64,000 bases of DNA from Burkholderia sp. Bp9143. GTDB taxonomy: Bacteria > Pseudomonadota > Gammaproteobacteria > Burkholderiales > Burkholderiaceae. The translations under genes and the position numbers were made by a program. The stretch lies in NCBI RefSeq assembly GCF_003853645.1, contig NZ_QTPO01000003.1, forward strand, positions 124,001 through 188,000. Reading direction: 5' to 3'. Each line of letters opens with the position of its first letter. Position 1 is the first letter of the stretch. This document shows positions 28,268-37,262 of this stretch, one piece after another. Below the pieces are notes generated by a model. That model was not told where the DNA came from. It did not search any database and was given only the letters and a program-made list of their open reading frames with translations.

Positions 28268-29323
28268 ATGCAATTTCTCGACGATTCGCTGCACCCGGAA
28301 AACCAGGACAAGGTGGTCATCACGGTCGCGCCGTACGGCCCCGAATGGATGCCCGCCGATTTTCCGGAAGACATTCCGGTGACGATGGACGAGCACGTGC
28401 AGAAGGCAGTCGACTGCTACAACGCGGGCGCGACGGTGCTGCACCTGCACGTGCGCGAACTCGACGGCAAGGGCAGCAAGCGGCTGTCGAAATTCAACGA
28501 ACTGCTCGGCCGGCTGCGCGACGCGGTTCCCGACATGATCCTGCAGGTCGGCGGCTCGATCTCGTTCGCGCCGGAAGGCGACGGCGCGGAAGCGAAATGG
28601 CTGTCCGACGACACGCGCCACATGCTCGCCGAGCTGACGCCGAAGCCCGACCAGGTGACGGTCGCGATCAACACCGTGCAGATGAACATCACCGAGCTGA
28701 TGAACCGCAAGGACATCGCCGGCACGTCGCTGAACGAGGCCGCGCTGTGGGACGCGTACCGCGAGATGACCGTGCCGGCCGGCCCCGGCTGGGTCGACGA
28801 GCACCTGCGCCGCCTGCAGGCGGCCGGCATCCAGCCGCATTTCCAGCTCACCGGCATGCATGCGCTGGAGACGCTCGAGCGGATCATCCGCCGCGGCGTC
28901 TATCGCGGTCCGCTGAACGTCACGTGGGTCGGCATCGGCGGCGGCTTCGACGGCCCGAATCCGTACAACTTCATGGAATTCGTGCGGCGCTGCCCGGACG
29001 GCGCGTGCATCACGCTCGAATCGCTGATGAAGAACGTGCTGCCGATCAACACCGTCGCGATGGCGCTGGGCCTGCATCCGCGCTGCGGGATCGAGGACAC
29101 GATCATCGACCAGAAGGGCAACCGGATGACGTCGGTGCAGCAGGTCGAGCAGTGCGTGCGGATCGCGCGCGAACTCGGCCGCGACATCGCGACCGGCAAG
29201 GAGGCGAAGGCGATCTACCGGATCGGCGTGCAGTACGACGGCGTCGACGAGACGCTCGCGCAGCTCGGGATGGCGCCGAACCGCCGGCCCGGCCAACTGA
29301 GCGTGCCGCTGCGCGCGGCCTGA
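28268..29323 (+). CDS. BKACE family (DUF849) beta-keto acid cleavage enzyme
   Basis: 351-residue zinc-dependent TIM-barrel enzyme of the beta-keto acid cleavage family, which condenses a beta-keto acid with acetyl-CoA. The ATVLHLHVRE strand near residue 63 carries the His-X-His metal motif, with further conserved LQVGGSISFAPEG and MTSVQQVEQCVRIARELGR. It is longer than the usual 270-310 residue members, with an extended N-terminus starting MQFLDDSLHPENQDKVVIT. ATG 28268 has GGAGG just upstream. The neighbours (dioxygenase, MFS carrier, hydrolase) suggest a catabolic route; the substrate cannot be inferred. Confidence 0.9.
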   Translation: MQFLDDSLHPENQDKVVITVAPYGPEWMPADFPEDIPVTMDEHVQKAVDCYNAGATVLHLHVRELDGKGSKRLSKFNELLGRLRDAVPDMILQVGGSISFAPEGDGAEAKWLSDDTRHMLAELTPKPDQVTVAINTVQMNITELMNRKDIAGTSLNEAALWDAYREMTVPAGPGWVDEHLRRLQAAGIQPHFQLTGMHALETLERIIRRGVYRGPLNVTWVGIGGGFDGPNPYNFMEFVRRCPDGACITLESLMKNVLPINTVAMALGLHPRCGIEDTIIDQKGNRMTSVQQVEQCVRIARELGRDIATGKEAKAIYRIGVQYDGVDETLAQLGMAPNRRPGQLSVPLRAA

Positions 29324-29479
29324 CGCACCGCGCATCCGGGCGGCCCGCGAGCGCCGCCCGCCGATCGATGTGGCGCGGCACCCACCCTCGCGCAGTGCGC
29401 GAGGCAAGCTCCGACGAACGGAGCGGGGCCGCGCAAGCCGCGCCGGCGCGTTGCCGCACCGGTGCCGGAGGAGACACGC

Positions 29480-30808
29480 ATGCTGATTCATCACGTCGAG
29501 CCGTCGCTGCAGGACGTGGCGGCCACCGGGCGGCGCGCGCCGGCCTATGCCTGGCTCGTGTTCGGGCTGACCGTCGGCCTGCTGCTGTCGGACTACATGT
29601 CGCGGCAGGTGCTCAATGCCGTGTTTCCGCTGCTCAAGCACGCGTGGGGACTGTCGGACACGCAGCTCGGTTCGCTGTCCGGCGTCGTCGCGCTGCTGGT
29701 CGGGCTGCTGACGTTTCCGCTGTCGGTGCTCGCCGACCGCTTCGGCCGCGTGCGCAGCATCGTGCTGATGGCCGCCTTGTGGAGCGTCGCGACGCTCGGC
29801 TGCGCGCTGTCGACCAATTACACCGAAATGCTCGTGTCGCGCGGGCTCGTCGGCCTCGGCGAAGCCGCGTACGGCAGCGTCGGCGTCGCACTGATCCTCA
29901 GCATCTTTCCGGCGCGCCTGCGCGCGACGCTGACCGGCGCGTTCATGGCCGGCGGCGCGTTCGGCTCCGTGTTCGGGATGGCGCTCGGCGGGCTGGTCGG
30001 CGCGCATCTCGGCTGGCGCTGGTCGTTCGGCGTGATGGCCGCGCTCGGCATCGTGCTGCTCGTCGCGTACCGCGGCGTGGTCACCGAACGGCGGCTCGCG
30101 GCATGTCGCGTCGAACCGTGCCGGCCCCATGGCGATGCGCCGCGCGACCTGCGCGGCAGCGTGCGTGTGCTGATGTCGGGGCTGTTCGCGTCGCGTTCGG
30201 TGATCTGCGCGTATGTCGGCAGCGGGCTGCACCTGTTCGTGCCCGGCGCGCTGTTCGCATGGCTGCCGAGCTACCTGAACCGCTATTACGCGATGGCGCC
30301 GGACCGCGCCGCCGTGCTCGCGGCCGGCTTCGTGCTGCTGTCGGGCGTCGGCATGGTCGGCTGCGGGATCGTCACCGATCGCGTGGGGCGCGCCGACGGC
30401 TCGCGCAAATGGCTGACCGCGATCGCGTATTGCCTGCTGACGGGCGTGTGCCTCGCAGTCGCGTTCCGGCTGCCGCCCGGGCCGCTGCAGCTCGCGCTGA
30501 TCTGCGCGGGCATGCTGGTCGGCGCGGGCGCATCGGGTGCGTCGGGCGCGATGGTCGCGAACCTGACGCCGGCCGCGATCCACGCGTCGGCGTTCGCGAC
30601 GCTCACGCTCGCCAACAACCTGCTCGGCATGGCGCCGGGCCCGCTGCTGACGGGGTGGGTCGCCGATCGCGCCGGGCTCGTCGGTGCACTGCAATGGATT
30701 CCCGCCGTGCCGCTCGCGGCCGCGGTGCTGTTCGCGATCGGACGCGCGAGCTACGCGGCCGATCTCGCGCGCGTCGAACGTGAACGGCGCGCGTCACACC
30801 TTTCCTGA
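29480..30808 (+). CDS. MFS transporter
   Basis: 442-residue major facilitator with about 12 membrane segments. The loop between helices 2 and 3 has LSVLADRFGRVRSIV, matching the MFS signature, and helix 5 has GGLVGAHLGWRWSFGVMAALG. The GGAGGAG site at 29466-29472 supports ATG 29480 over GTG 29462. It is co-directional with the BKACE gene 156 nt upstream and the hydrolase 22 nt downstream, and may import the compound broken down by that cluster. The substrate is unknown. Confidence 0.9.
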   Translation: MLIHHVEPSLQDVAATGRRAPAYAWLVFGLTVGLLLSDYMSRQVLNAVFPLLKHAWGLSDTQLGSLSGVVALLVGLLTFPLSVLADRFGRVRSIVLMAALWSVATLGCALSTNYTEMLVSRGLVGLGEAAYGSVGVALILSIFPARLRATLTGAFMAGGAFGSVFGMALGGLVGAHLGWRWSFGVMAALGIVLLVAYRGVVTERRLAACRVEPCRPHGDAPRDLRGSVRVLMSGLFASRSVICAYVGSGLHLFVPGALFAWLPSYLNRYYAMAPDRAAVLAAGFVLLSGVGMVGCGIVTDRVGRADGSRKWLTAIAYCLLTGVCLAVAFRLPPGPLQLALICAGMLVGAGASGASGAMVANLTPAAIHASAFATLTLANNLLGMAPGPLLTGWVADRAGLVGALQWIPAVPLAAAVLFAIGRASYAADLARVERERRASHLS

Positions 30809-30830
30809 ACCGAACCCTCCCGGAGGCTGC

Positions 30831-31406
30831 ATGACCCTGGCGACCACGCCCACCATCCTGATCGTGCCCGGCTTGCGCGATCACGTCGAAGATCACTGGC
30901 AGACGCATCTGCAACGACGCCTGCCGAACGCGCGCGCCGTCGCGCCGCTCGAAGCCGACAAGCTGAGCCGCGCCGCACGCGTCGCGGCGCTCGATGCGGC
31001 ACTGGCCGCGATCGACGGCCCCGTGATTCTCGTCGCGCACAGCGCCGGCGTGATGATCGCCGTGCATTGGGCGCAGCAGGCGACGCGGTCGATCGATGGC
31101 GCGTTGCTCGCCACACCGGCCGATCTCGATACGCCGATGCCCGCAGGCTATCCGGCACCGGATGCGCTCGACGCGCACGGCTGGACGCCGGTGCCGACCC
31201 GGCCGCTGCTGTTTCCGAGCATCGTGGCCGCGAGCCGCAACGATCCGCTTGCGCGCTTCGAACGCGTCGAGGCGATGGCGGCGGGGTGGGGTAGCCGGCT
31301 CGTCGATCTGGGGGAGGTCGGGCATTTGAATCCGGCGTCCGGGTATGGCGAGTGGCATGACGCGGAACGACTGATCGGGGAGGTGATCGCGCTCCGTTCC
31401 GACTGA
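30831..31406 (+). CDS. RBBP9/YdeN-type alpha/beta hydrolase
   Basis: 191-residue serine hydrolase of the RBBP9/YdeN group. The nucleophile Ser is in VAHSAGVM (about residue 70), the acid Asp in AASRNDPLARFE (about 139), and the catalytic His in GEVGHLNPASGYGEW near the C-terminus. The start is backed by GGAGG 6 nt upstream of ATG 30831. It probably ends the catabolic operon; the substrate is unknown. Confidence 0.9.
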   Translation: MTLATTPTILIVPGLRDHVEDHWQTHLQRRLPNARAVAPLEADKLSRAARVAALDAALAAIDGPVILVAHSAGVMIAVHWAQQATRSIDGALLATPADLDTPMPAGYPAPDALDAHGWTPVPTRPLLFPSIVAASRNDPLARFERVEAMAAGWGSRLVDLGEVGHLNPASGYGEWHDAERLIGEVIALRSD

Positions 31407-31684
31407 GCGCCGTCTGCAACGCGCCGCGCAGGATTTCATGCCGGCGCGGCCGCGTGAACCGATTCCATTTCAACGCCCGCTGATATACGACGTCCTAACA
31501 CGACACCCATCCATTGACCCAGCGCGCCGTGAAATCGGTCAGTCAGCAAATCCTCGACAAACGGAAGGTTTTTGTTAGGGAAATTCCCGCCCCGCGCCGG
31601 TCGGTTTTTTGTTGACCGACATCGTATAACACCGTCATGATTTCCCGAAAGAAAGGTCCCATCCACCGACCGAAGCGAGGAGAC

Positions 31685-32851
31685 ATGAACACCACCACGA
31701 TCGCGCGCCGTGTCCGCCGGATCGCCCTGGCGCTGGGCCTGACGCTGCCGGCCGCGGCCGCCGTCGCGGCCCCCGTGTCGCTGAATGTCGTCGACGTCGC
31801 GGGCAACCTGCAGCTCACGCAGAAGGCCATCGAGGCGTTCAAGGAAAAGAACCCGAACCTCGTCGCGAACGTCACGTTCACGAACGCGCCCGCGCCGCAG
31901 CTGCCGGGCAAAATCAAGGCGATGCAGGCGGCGGGGCGCGCCGACATCGACCTCGTGCTGACCGGCACCGATGCGCTGGCCGCCGGCATCGAGCAGAACC
32001 TGTGGCTGAAGCTGCTGCCCGACAACGCCGGCGCGTTCCCCGGCGTGCTCGACAGGTACGCGCCCGGCCCGCGCAAGATGCAGGATGTCGCACAGGGCTT
32101 CGGTCTCGAAGTGACCTACATGCCGGCCGGCCCACTGCTCGAATACAACCCGGCCAAGGTCAGCGACCCGCCGAAGACGCCCGAACAGCTGCTCGCGTGG
32201 TGCAAGGCGCACCCGAACAAGCTGATCTACGCACGCCCGGCCAACTCGGGCCCCGGCCGCACGTTCCTGATGGGGCTGCCGTACGTGCTCGGCGACAAGA
32301 ACCCGCAGGATCCGATCAACGGCTGGGACAAGACCTGGGCGTTCCTGAAGCAGCTCAACGACTGCGTGCCGTACTACCCGGGCGGCACGTCGGCGGTGAT
32401 GAAGGAGCTCGGCGAAGGCACGCGCGACATGACCGTGACCGTCACCGGCTGGGACCTCAACCCGCGCGCGCTCGGCATCGTGCCCGCCGACTTCCGGATC
32501 CAGTCGTTCGACAACATGACGTGGGTCAACGACGCGCACTACATGGTGATCCCGAAGGGCGTGGCGAAGGACAAGCTCGACGTGCTGTTCAAGCTGATGA
32601 ACTTCCTGCTCGAACCGGCGCAGCAGGCAATGACCTACGACGACGGCTACTTCTATCCGGGCCCGGCGGTGAAGGGCGTGACGCTCGAGATGGCGCCCGC
32701 GCACAGCCAGGAGGTGATCAGGAAATTCGGCCGCCCCGAGTACGCGAAGCTGCTTGCGGATCGTCCGCACGTGCAGCCGCTCAACGCGCAGGCGATGGTC
32801 GCCGCGTTCCAGAAGTGGGACCGCGAGATCGGGTCGCAGAAGTCGAAATGA
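31685..32851 (+). CDS. ABC transporter periplasmic substrate-binding protein (family 1, polyamine-like)
   Basis: 388-residue secreted binding protein. The Arg-rich signal peptide starts MNTTTIARRVRRIALALGL and cleaves near AVAA (about 29). The mature part has the pattern of PotD/family 1 proteins, with DIDLVLTGTDALAAGIEQ and a late YFYPGPAVKG. GAGGAG lies before ATG 31685. The ATPase and two permeases follow on the same strand, forming a full importer. Ligand class (polyamine, phosphonate or similar) cannot be settled from sequence. Confidence 0.9.
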   Translation: MNTTTIARRVRRIALALGLTLPAAAAVAAPVSLNVVDVAGNLQLTQKAIEAFKEKNPNLVANVTFTNAPAPQLPGKIKAMQAAGRADIDLVLTGTDALAAGIEQNLWLKLLPDNAGAFPGVLDRYAPGPRKMQDVAQGFGLEVTYMPAGPLLEYNPAKVSDPPKTPEQLLAWCKAHPNKLIYARPANSGPGRTFLMGLPYVLGDKNPQDPINGWDKTWAFLKQLNDCVPYYPGGTSAVMKELGEGTRDMTVTVTGWDLNPRALGIVPADFRIQSFDNMTWVNDAHYMVIPKGVAKDKLDVLFKLMNFLLEPAQQAMTYDDGYFYPGPAVKGVTLEMAPAHSQEVIRKFGRPEYAKLLADRPHVQPLNAQAMVAAFQKWDREIGSQKSK

Positions 32852-32862
32852 CGCATGAACCC

Positions 32863-32882
32863 GCGGGCGCCGCGGCGCCCGC
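32863..32882 (+). promoter_or_regulatory. Perfect 20-bp palindrome between binding-protein and ATPase genes
   Basis: GCGGGCGCCGCGGCGCCCGC reads the same on both strands and would form a very stable RNA hairpin 12 nt after the binding-protein stop and 19 nt before the ATPase start. Hairpins in this place often protect the upstream mRNA so that binding protein is made in excess of the membrane parts. No U-run follows, so it is not a classical terminator. Confidence 0.6.
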
Positions 32883-32900
32883 GCCGATGGAGTTCGCGTA

Positions 32901-33980
32901 ATGAAGCACAGTTTCGAACGGTTGCGGCTCGACGGCGTGTGCCGCAGCTTCACCAATGCGGAGGGCGCACAGGTCGCCGCACTGGACGGGCTCGATCTCG
33001 ACATCAGGCGCGGCGAGTTCATCGCGCTGCTCGGCCCGTCGGGCTGCGGCAAGTCGACCGCGCTGAACTGCATCGCCGGGCTGCAGCCGCTCACGAGCGG
33101 CGGCATCTGGCTCGACGACACGCGCATCGACGTGCTGCCGCCCGAGCGCCGCGGCTTCGGCATGGTGTTCCAGAACTACGCGCTGTTCCCGCACATGTCG
33201 GTGCTCGACAACGTCGGCTTCGGGCTGAAGATGCGCGGCCTGCCGAAGCAGGAAACGCGGCGGCGCGCGCAGCAGGCGCTCGAACTCGTGCAGCTCGTCG
33301 GCCACGAGGGCAAGCTGCCCGGGCAGCTGTCGGGCGGGCAGCAGCAGCGCGTCGCGATCGCGCGCGCGATCGTCATCGAGCCGCCGCTGGTGCTGATGGA
33401 CGAGCCGCTGTCGAACCTCGACACGAAGCTGCGCATCGAGATGCGCGCCGAGATTCGCCGCATCCACACGCAGCTCGAACGCGCGACGATCTACGTGACG
33501 CACGACCAGGACGAAGCGCTGTCGATGGCCGACCGGATCGTCGTGATGAAGGAGGGCGTCGTGCAGCAGGTCGCGTCGCCGAAGGACGTGTACACGCGCC
33601 CGCACAACCTGCACGTCGCGCGCTTCATGGGCTATCGCAACGTGCTGCCGTTCACGCTCGAAGGGATGGCCGGCGACTACGTGAACGTCACCGCCGCCGG
33701 CGTGCGCGTCACCGGCGTGCCGATGGCCGGCTTCGACGGCAAGGACGTCGTGGTCGCGCTGCGCCCCGACGACATCGAGCGCGCGGAAGACGGTGCCGAC
33801 AACGCATTCGACGCGACCGTCGAGACGGTCGAATACGGTGGCCGCGACTCACTCATCCGCGCGATCGCGCCGTTCGGCCCGATCTGGGCGCGGGTCGCCG
33901 GCGAATTCGCGGAGGGCGAGCGGCTGCGGCTGCGCGTGGCGCCGGCGCGCACGCTCGTCTATGCGGGAGACGCGCCATGA
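32901..33980 (+). CDS. ABC transporter ATP-binding protein (PotA-like)
   Basis: 359-residue ATPase with a complete nucleotide-binding domain: Walker A GPSGCGKST (about 47), Q-loop VFQNYALFPH, signature LSGGQQQRVA, Walker B PLVLMDEPLSNLD and the switch His in YVTHDQDEA. A C-terminal TOBE domain (about 270-350) matches polyamine/spermidine-type importers. It lies 49 nt after the binding-protein gene and 46 nt before permease 1. It powers import through the two permeases downstream. Confidence 0.96.
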   Translation: MKHSFERLRLDGVCRSFTNAEGAQVAALDGLDLDIRRGEFIALLGPSGCGKSTALNCIAGLQPLTSGGIWLDDTRIDVLPPERRGFGMVFQNYALFPHMSVLDNVGFGLKMRGLPKQETRRRAQQALELVQLVGHEGKLPGQLSGGQQQRVAIARAIVIEPPLVLMDEPLSNLDTKLRIEMRAEIRRIHTQLERATIYVTHDQDEALSMADRIVVMKEGVVQQVASPKDVYTRPHNLHVARFMGYRNVLPFTLEGMAGDYVNVTAAGVRVTGVPMAGFDGKDVVVALRPDDIERAEDGADNAFDATVETVEYGGRDSLIRAIAPFGPIWARVAGEFAEGERLRLRVAPARTLVYAGDAP

Positions 33981-34026
33981 ACGGCCGCGGCACCGCGTGC
34001 GCGGCAGCGCGCCCCCGGGAGGCCGC

Positions 34027-34899
34027 ATGAGCACGCTCGCGACCAGCGGCACGCCGCGCGACGCGAAGGCGTGGCTCGTGACGCCCGCGCTCGCGTTCAT
34101 CGTCGCGCTGTTCATCTATCCGTTCGCGTACGGGCTCGTGCTGTCGTTCCAGCCGATGAACGGCGGCAGCGCGCTCGCGAACTACGTGCAGTTCTTCACC
34201 GATACCGCGATGTGGCCGACCGTGCTCGTCACGCTGAAGCTCGCGGTGCCGGCGACGCTGATCAACGTCGGCGTCTCGGTACCCGTCGCGTTCGCGCTGC
34301 GCCGCAACTCGCCGTACCAGAAATTCGTCACGACGCTGCTCGTGATTCCCGTCACGCTCGGCACGGTGCTCGTCGCCGACGGGATGCTCACGTACTTCGG
34401 CCCGAACGGTTGGTTCCTGCAAGCGCTGCAGGGGCTGCACCTGTACACCGACGAAGTGCGCCTCACGCACAACTACTGGGGCGTGCTGCTGTCGCTGATC
34501 GTGTCGGGCTTTCCGTTCGCGTTCCTGCTGATGCTGTCCTACATCAGCGGCATCGACCCGACGCTCGCGCGCGCCGCGGCCACGCTCGGCGCGAACCCGT
34601 GGCAGCAGTTCCGGCAGATCTACCTGCCGCTGCTCGTGCCGGGGCTCACGATGGCCGCGTGCCTGTCGTTCGTGCAGGCGTTCTCGGTGTTCCCTTCCGC
34701 CGTGCTGCTCGGCGCGCCGGCCGGGCCGACGCGCGTGATCTCGATCGCGGCCGCCGAAGCCGCGTTCGAGAGCTACGACTATTCGCTCGCGTCGGCGATC
34801 GCGATCGTGATGGGCTTCGTGCAGTTGCTGGTGGTCGCGTCGATGCTCGGTGCGCGCCGCTTCTTCTATACCGGTCCGGTCACGGGAGGCAAGGGCTGA
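34027..34899 (+). CDS. ABC transporter permease 1 (PotB-like)
   Basis: 290-residue inner-membrane protein with six predicted membrane segments. The cytoplasmic EAA loop RAAATLGANPWQQFRQIYLP couples to the ATPase. The start is ATG 34027; an upstream open stretch to 33793 is the shadow of the ATPase gene. The stop TGA overlaps the ATG of permease 2 by one base, so both permeases should be made in equal amounts. Confidence 0.94.
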   Translation: MSTLATSGTPRDAKAWLVTPALAFIVALFIYPFAYGLVLSFQPMNGGSALANYVQFFTDTAMWPTVLVTLKLAVPATLINVGVSVPVAFALRRNSPYQKFVTTLLVIPVTLGTVLVADGMLTYFGPNGWFLQALQGLHLYTDEVRLTHNYWGVLLSLIVSGFPFAFLLMLSYISGIDPTLARAAATLGANPWQQFRQIYLPLLVPGLTMAACLSFVQAFSVFPSAVLLGAPAGPTRVISIAAAEAAFESYDYSLASAIAIVMGFVQLLVVASMLGARRFFYTGPVTGGKG

Positions 34900-35822
34900 T
34901 GGCGACCGACAATCATGCCGCGCCGGCGTGGCCGCCGAAGCAGAACCCGCCCGGCGCGCAGCCCGTCAACGCGATGAAGCCGCGCAAGCTGCGCGGCAGC
35001 CTCGCCGGCCGTGCGTGGAAGGCGCTCGTGTGGGGGCTGATGGCGTTCTTCCTGCTGAACGTGATGCTGCTGATCGCGACCGTCGCGGTGAACTCGGTCG
35101 CGACGCGCTGGTTCGGCACACCGCTGCCGCAGGGCTTCACGCTGCACTGGTATGCGAAGGCGTGGGAAGACTTCCAGCTCGCGAGCGTGCTGTGGGTGAC
35201 GGTCGAAGTGGTCGGCGCGGTGGTGCTGCTGTCGGTCGCGCTCGGCGTGCCGGCCGCCTATGCGCTCGCGCGCGTGCGGTTCCGCGGCAAGCGCTTCGCG
35301 CTGCTGGTGTTCCTGCTGCCGCTGATGGTGCCGCCCGTCACGTACGGGATCCCGATGGCGACCGTGATGTACAAGGTCGGGCTCGCCAGCACGCTGCCGG
35401 GCGTGATCCTCGCGAACCTCGTGCCGGCGCTGCCGTTCGTGATCCTCGTGATGACGCCGTTCATCGAGCAGATCGATCCGAACCTCGAAGCCGCCGCGCG
35501 CATCTTCGGCGCGAACACGTGGCGCTATTTCCGCTACGTGCTGCTGCCGCTGCTGGTGCCCGGCATGCTCGCGGCGGGGTTGCTCGTGCTGGTGCGCACG
35601 ATCGGGATGTTCGAGCTGACCTTCTTCACCGCGGGCCCGAGCACGCAGACGCTCGTCGTCGCGCTGTATTACGCGGTGTTCTCGACCGGCGTGCGCGCGC
35701 CGCAGTCGATCGACGCGATGGCGATGATCTACATGGCCATCACGCTCGTGTGGGTCGTGATCGCGCTGCAGTTCGTGAGCCCGACGCAGCTCGTGAGTCG
35801 CGTGAAGCAGGAGCGGCAGTAG
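34899..35822 (+). CDS. ABC transporter permease 2 (PotC-like)
   Basis: 307-residue inner-membrane permease with an unusually long hydrophilic N-terminus (about 40 residues, Pro/Lys-rich) before the first membrane helix WKALVWGLMAFFLLN. The EAA loop EAAARIFGANTWRYFRYVLL is intact. ATG 34899 overlaps the previous stop (TGATG). Last gene of the importer operon. The next gene is 204 nt away with its own start signals. Confidence 0.94.
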   Translation: MATDNHAAPAWPPKQNPPGAQPVNAMKPRKLRGSLAGRAWKALVWGLMAFFLLNVMLLIATVAVNSVATRWFGTPLPQGFTLHWYAKAWEDFQLASVLWVTVEVVGAVVLLSVALGVPAAYALARVRFRGKRFALLVFLLPLMVPPVTYGIPMATVMYKVGLASTLPGVILANLVPALPFVILVMTPFIEQIDPNLEAAARIFGANTWRYFRYVLLPLLVPGMLAAGLLVLVRTIGMFELTFFTAGPSTQTLVVALYYAVFSTGVRAPQSIDAMAMIYMAITLVWVVIALQFVSPTQLVSRVKQERQ

Positions 35823-36026
35823 GCGGTCACGCGAACGACAACGGCGGGGCGGGGCGCGTGGGCGTCGTGCGGGCCGTCCATTTGCCCGCCGGCATCCGTG
35901 CAATTGGTTACAAATGGATACCGCGAACGGCACGCGGACGTTGCAGACTACGCGGCGTACGGCTCGGCGATGCGTTTGCATGCATTCGCCGTCGCCATCC
36001 GACGTTCACCCGATTCACGGAGTTCC

Positions 36027-36464
36027 ATGAAGCTTCAAACGCTCCTGACGCTCGGCGCTGCCGCCACGCTGCTTGCCGCCTGCAACCTGCTCCACGATGG
36101 CCCCGGATCGAGCGACGTCGATGCCGCGGTGCGCCGCGCGCTCGAAGCGGAAAACCACGGCGGCCTGAACGCGCTGTTCGGCCAGCCGCTGCCCGTGTCG
36201 GCCGACGTGATCTCCGCGAAACCCGACGGCGACTGCAAGAAGGTCGGCGAACGGACCTACACGTGCGACGTCGTGGTCACGTGGCGCAACAGCGATTACA
36301 CGCCGTCGCGCGCGAACCTGACCTTCGTCCAGGCCGCCGACGGTTCGTGGCAGACCTCGGGCGTCGACGCCGCCATCGCGACCGGCGCCGCCAAGTCGCT
36401 GATCGACAGGATCGGCAAGGCGTGGCCCGGCAATGCGGCCAGCGGCGCATCGGCGCCGCAGTGA
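36027..36464 (+). CDS. Predicted lipoprotein, function unknown
   Basis: 145-residue protein with a lipoprotein signal: hydrophobic TLLTLGAAATLLAAC with lipobox LAAC and Cys at residue 18. After Cys the sequence is NLLHDGPGSS. The middle carries DCKKVGERTYTCDVVVTW, with two Cys that could form a disulfide in the periplasm. ATG 36027 is chosen over the open frame to 35898 because the signal begins here and GGAG lies about 8 nt before. Family not recognised. Confidence 0.8.
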   Translation: MKLQTLLTLGAAATLLAACNLLHDGPGSSDVDAAVRRALEAENHGGLNALFGQPLPVSADVISAKPDGDCKKVGERTYTCDVVVTWRNSDYTPSRANLTFVQAADGSWQTSGVDAAIATGAAKSLIDRIGKAWPGNAASGASAPQ

Positions 36465-36674
36465 CGCGCCGTTGAAGGGCGGCGTCGCACGTCCTTCCGG
36501 GTACGGTCCCGCTGACGGGCCGCGCCGTTCCTTCATTCCGACGCGGCTAACTGAGCGCCCCGCCAGCGATGACGACGACGGCAAAGAAGAAAAAGGGCGC
36601 AAACGCGGTCCGGTTTCGGCCGAAGCCATCGTCGGTATGCGGGCCGGCATATAGGGAAAACCCTTAATTCGAGA

Positions 36675-36680
36675 TATAAT
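36675..36680 (+). promoter_or_regulatory. Consensus -10 box before the small membrane protein gene
   Basis: TATAAT at 36675-36680 matches the sigma-70 -10 consensus exactly, which stands out in such G+C-rich DNA. The -35 region (about 36652-36657, TAGGGA) is poor. Transcription would start near 36687, giving a leader of about 19 nt before ATG 36706. Confidence 0.5.
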
Positions 36681-36705
36681 CACGGGCTAGAAGAAAGGTC
36701 GAACC

Positions 36706-36918
36706 ATGCCCGAACGTTTCCAATCCCTTGAAAAATTTGTGTTTTCCCTGGTCGTGATGTCCGCGGTCTTCTGCTCCGCCTTCCTCGCGTACGAGCGTCA
36801 CCCCGAGATCAAGATCGCGCTGCACGAAGGCGAAGCGCTGATGCGCGAAAGCGCCAAGTATTCGGTCATCTGCTCGCCGTCCAAGGTCGATCCTTGCGTC
36901 GAGATGTCCGCTTACTGA
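36706..36918 (+). CDS. Small single-pass membrane protein, unknown
   Basis: 70-residue protein. One hydrophobic segment (FVFSLVVMSAVFCSAFLAY, about residues 11-29) is followed by a charged tail with KIALHEGEALMRESAKY and two Cys (VICSPSKVDPC). An AGAAAGG site precedes ATG 36706, and a consensus -10 box lies 26 nt upstream. G+C content is lower than in neighbours. No family recognised; expression looks independent of the lipoprotein gene. Confidence 0.7.
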   Translation: MPERFQSLEKFVFSLVVMSAVFCSAFLAYERHPEIKIALHEGEALMRESAKYSVICSPSKVDPCVEMSAY

Positions 36919-37133
36919 TCGATCTTCGCGTCGAGGCTCGCGCGCCGGTCGGCGCGCGGCAGTGAACGGCGTCATAGGCGCCACGTCTTCATTTTCGGAC
37001 TCGCCCTACAAATTGCGCGGCATGAATTCCTTAAAGTAGAGCCCATCAGGAATTCAGAAACCGACTGCAAGATAGGGCGGATGCACGAACCCGTAACGTG
37101 CCGAGTCGCTGGCGTAAGCAGCCCCCATTCCGT

Positions 37134-37164
37134 CGGCCCCGCTTCGAGCAATCGAGCGGGGCCG
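37134..37164. terminator. Strong hairpin between convergent genes, likely transcription terminator
   Basis: CGGCCCCGCTTCGA (37134-37147), GCAA tetraloop, then TCGAGCGGGGCCG (37152-37164): a 13-bp stem with one bulged A. It is followed on + by CTTCATTTG, a weak T-rich tract. It lies in the 344-nt gap between the small membrane protein gene (+) and the hydroxyacid dehydrogenase gene (-). Just upstream (37070-37126) are two small possible hairpins, GCACG/CGTGC and GCTG/CAGC, too weak to call an RNA gene. Confidence 0.6.
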
Positions 37165-37262
37165 CTTCATTTGCGCGGCCCATCTGTGCGCCCCGCTTAC
37201 ACGGTCCTGATTGCACGACCCGAATTCGCGCGGTCCGGACCTTCCGTCCGCAGCGACAGGCG

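Noticed and set aside
37060-37126. Known riboswitch or 6S-type RNA
   Set aside because: Conserved cores of the common classes were not recognised and the stems are short; kept only as a low-level finding.
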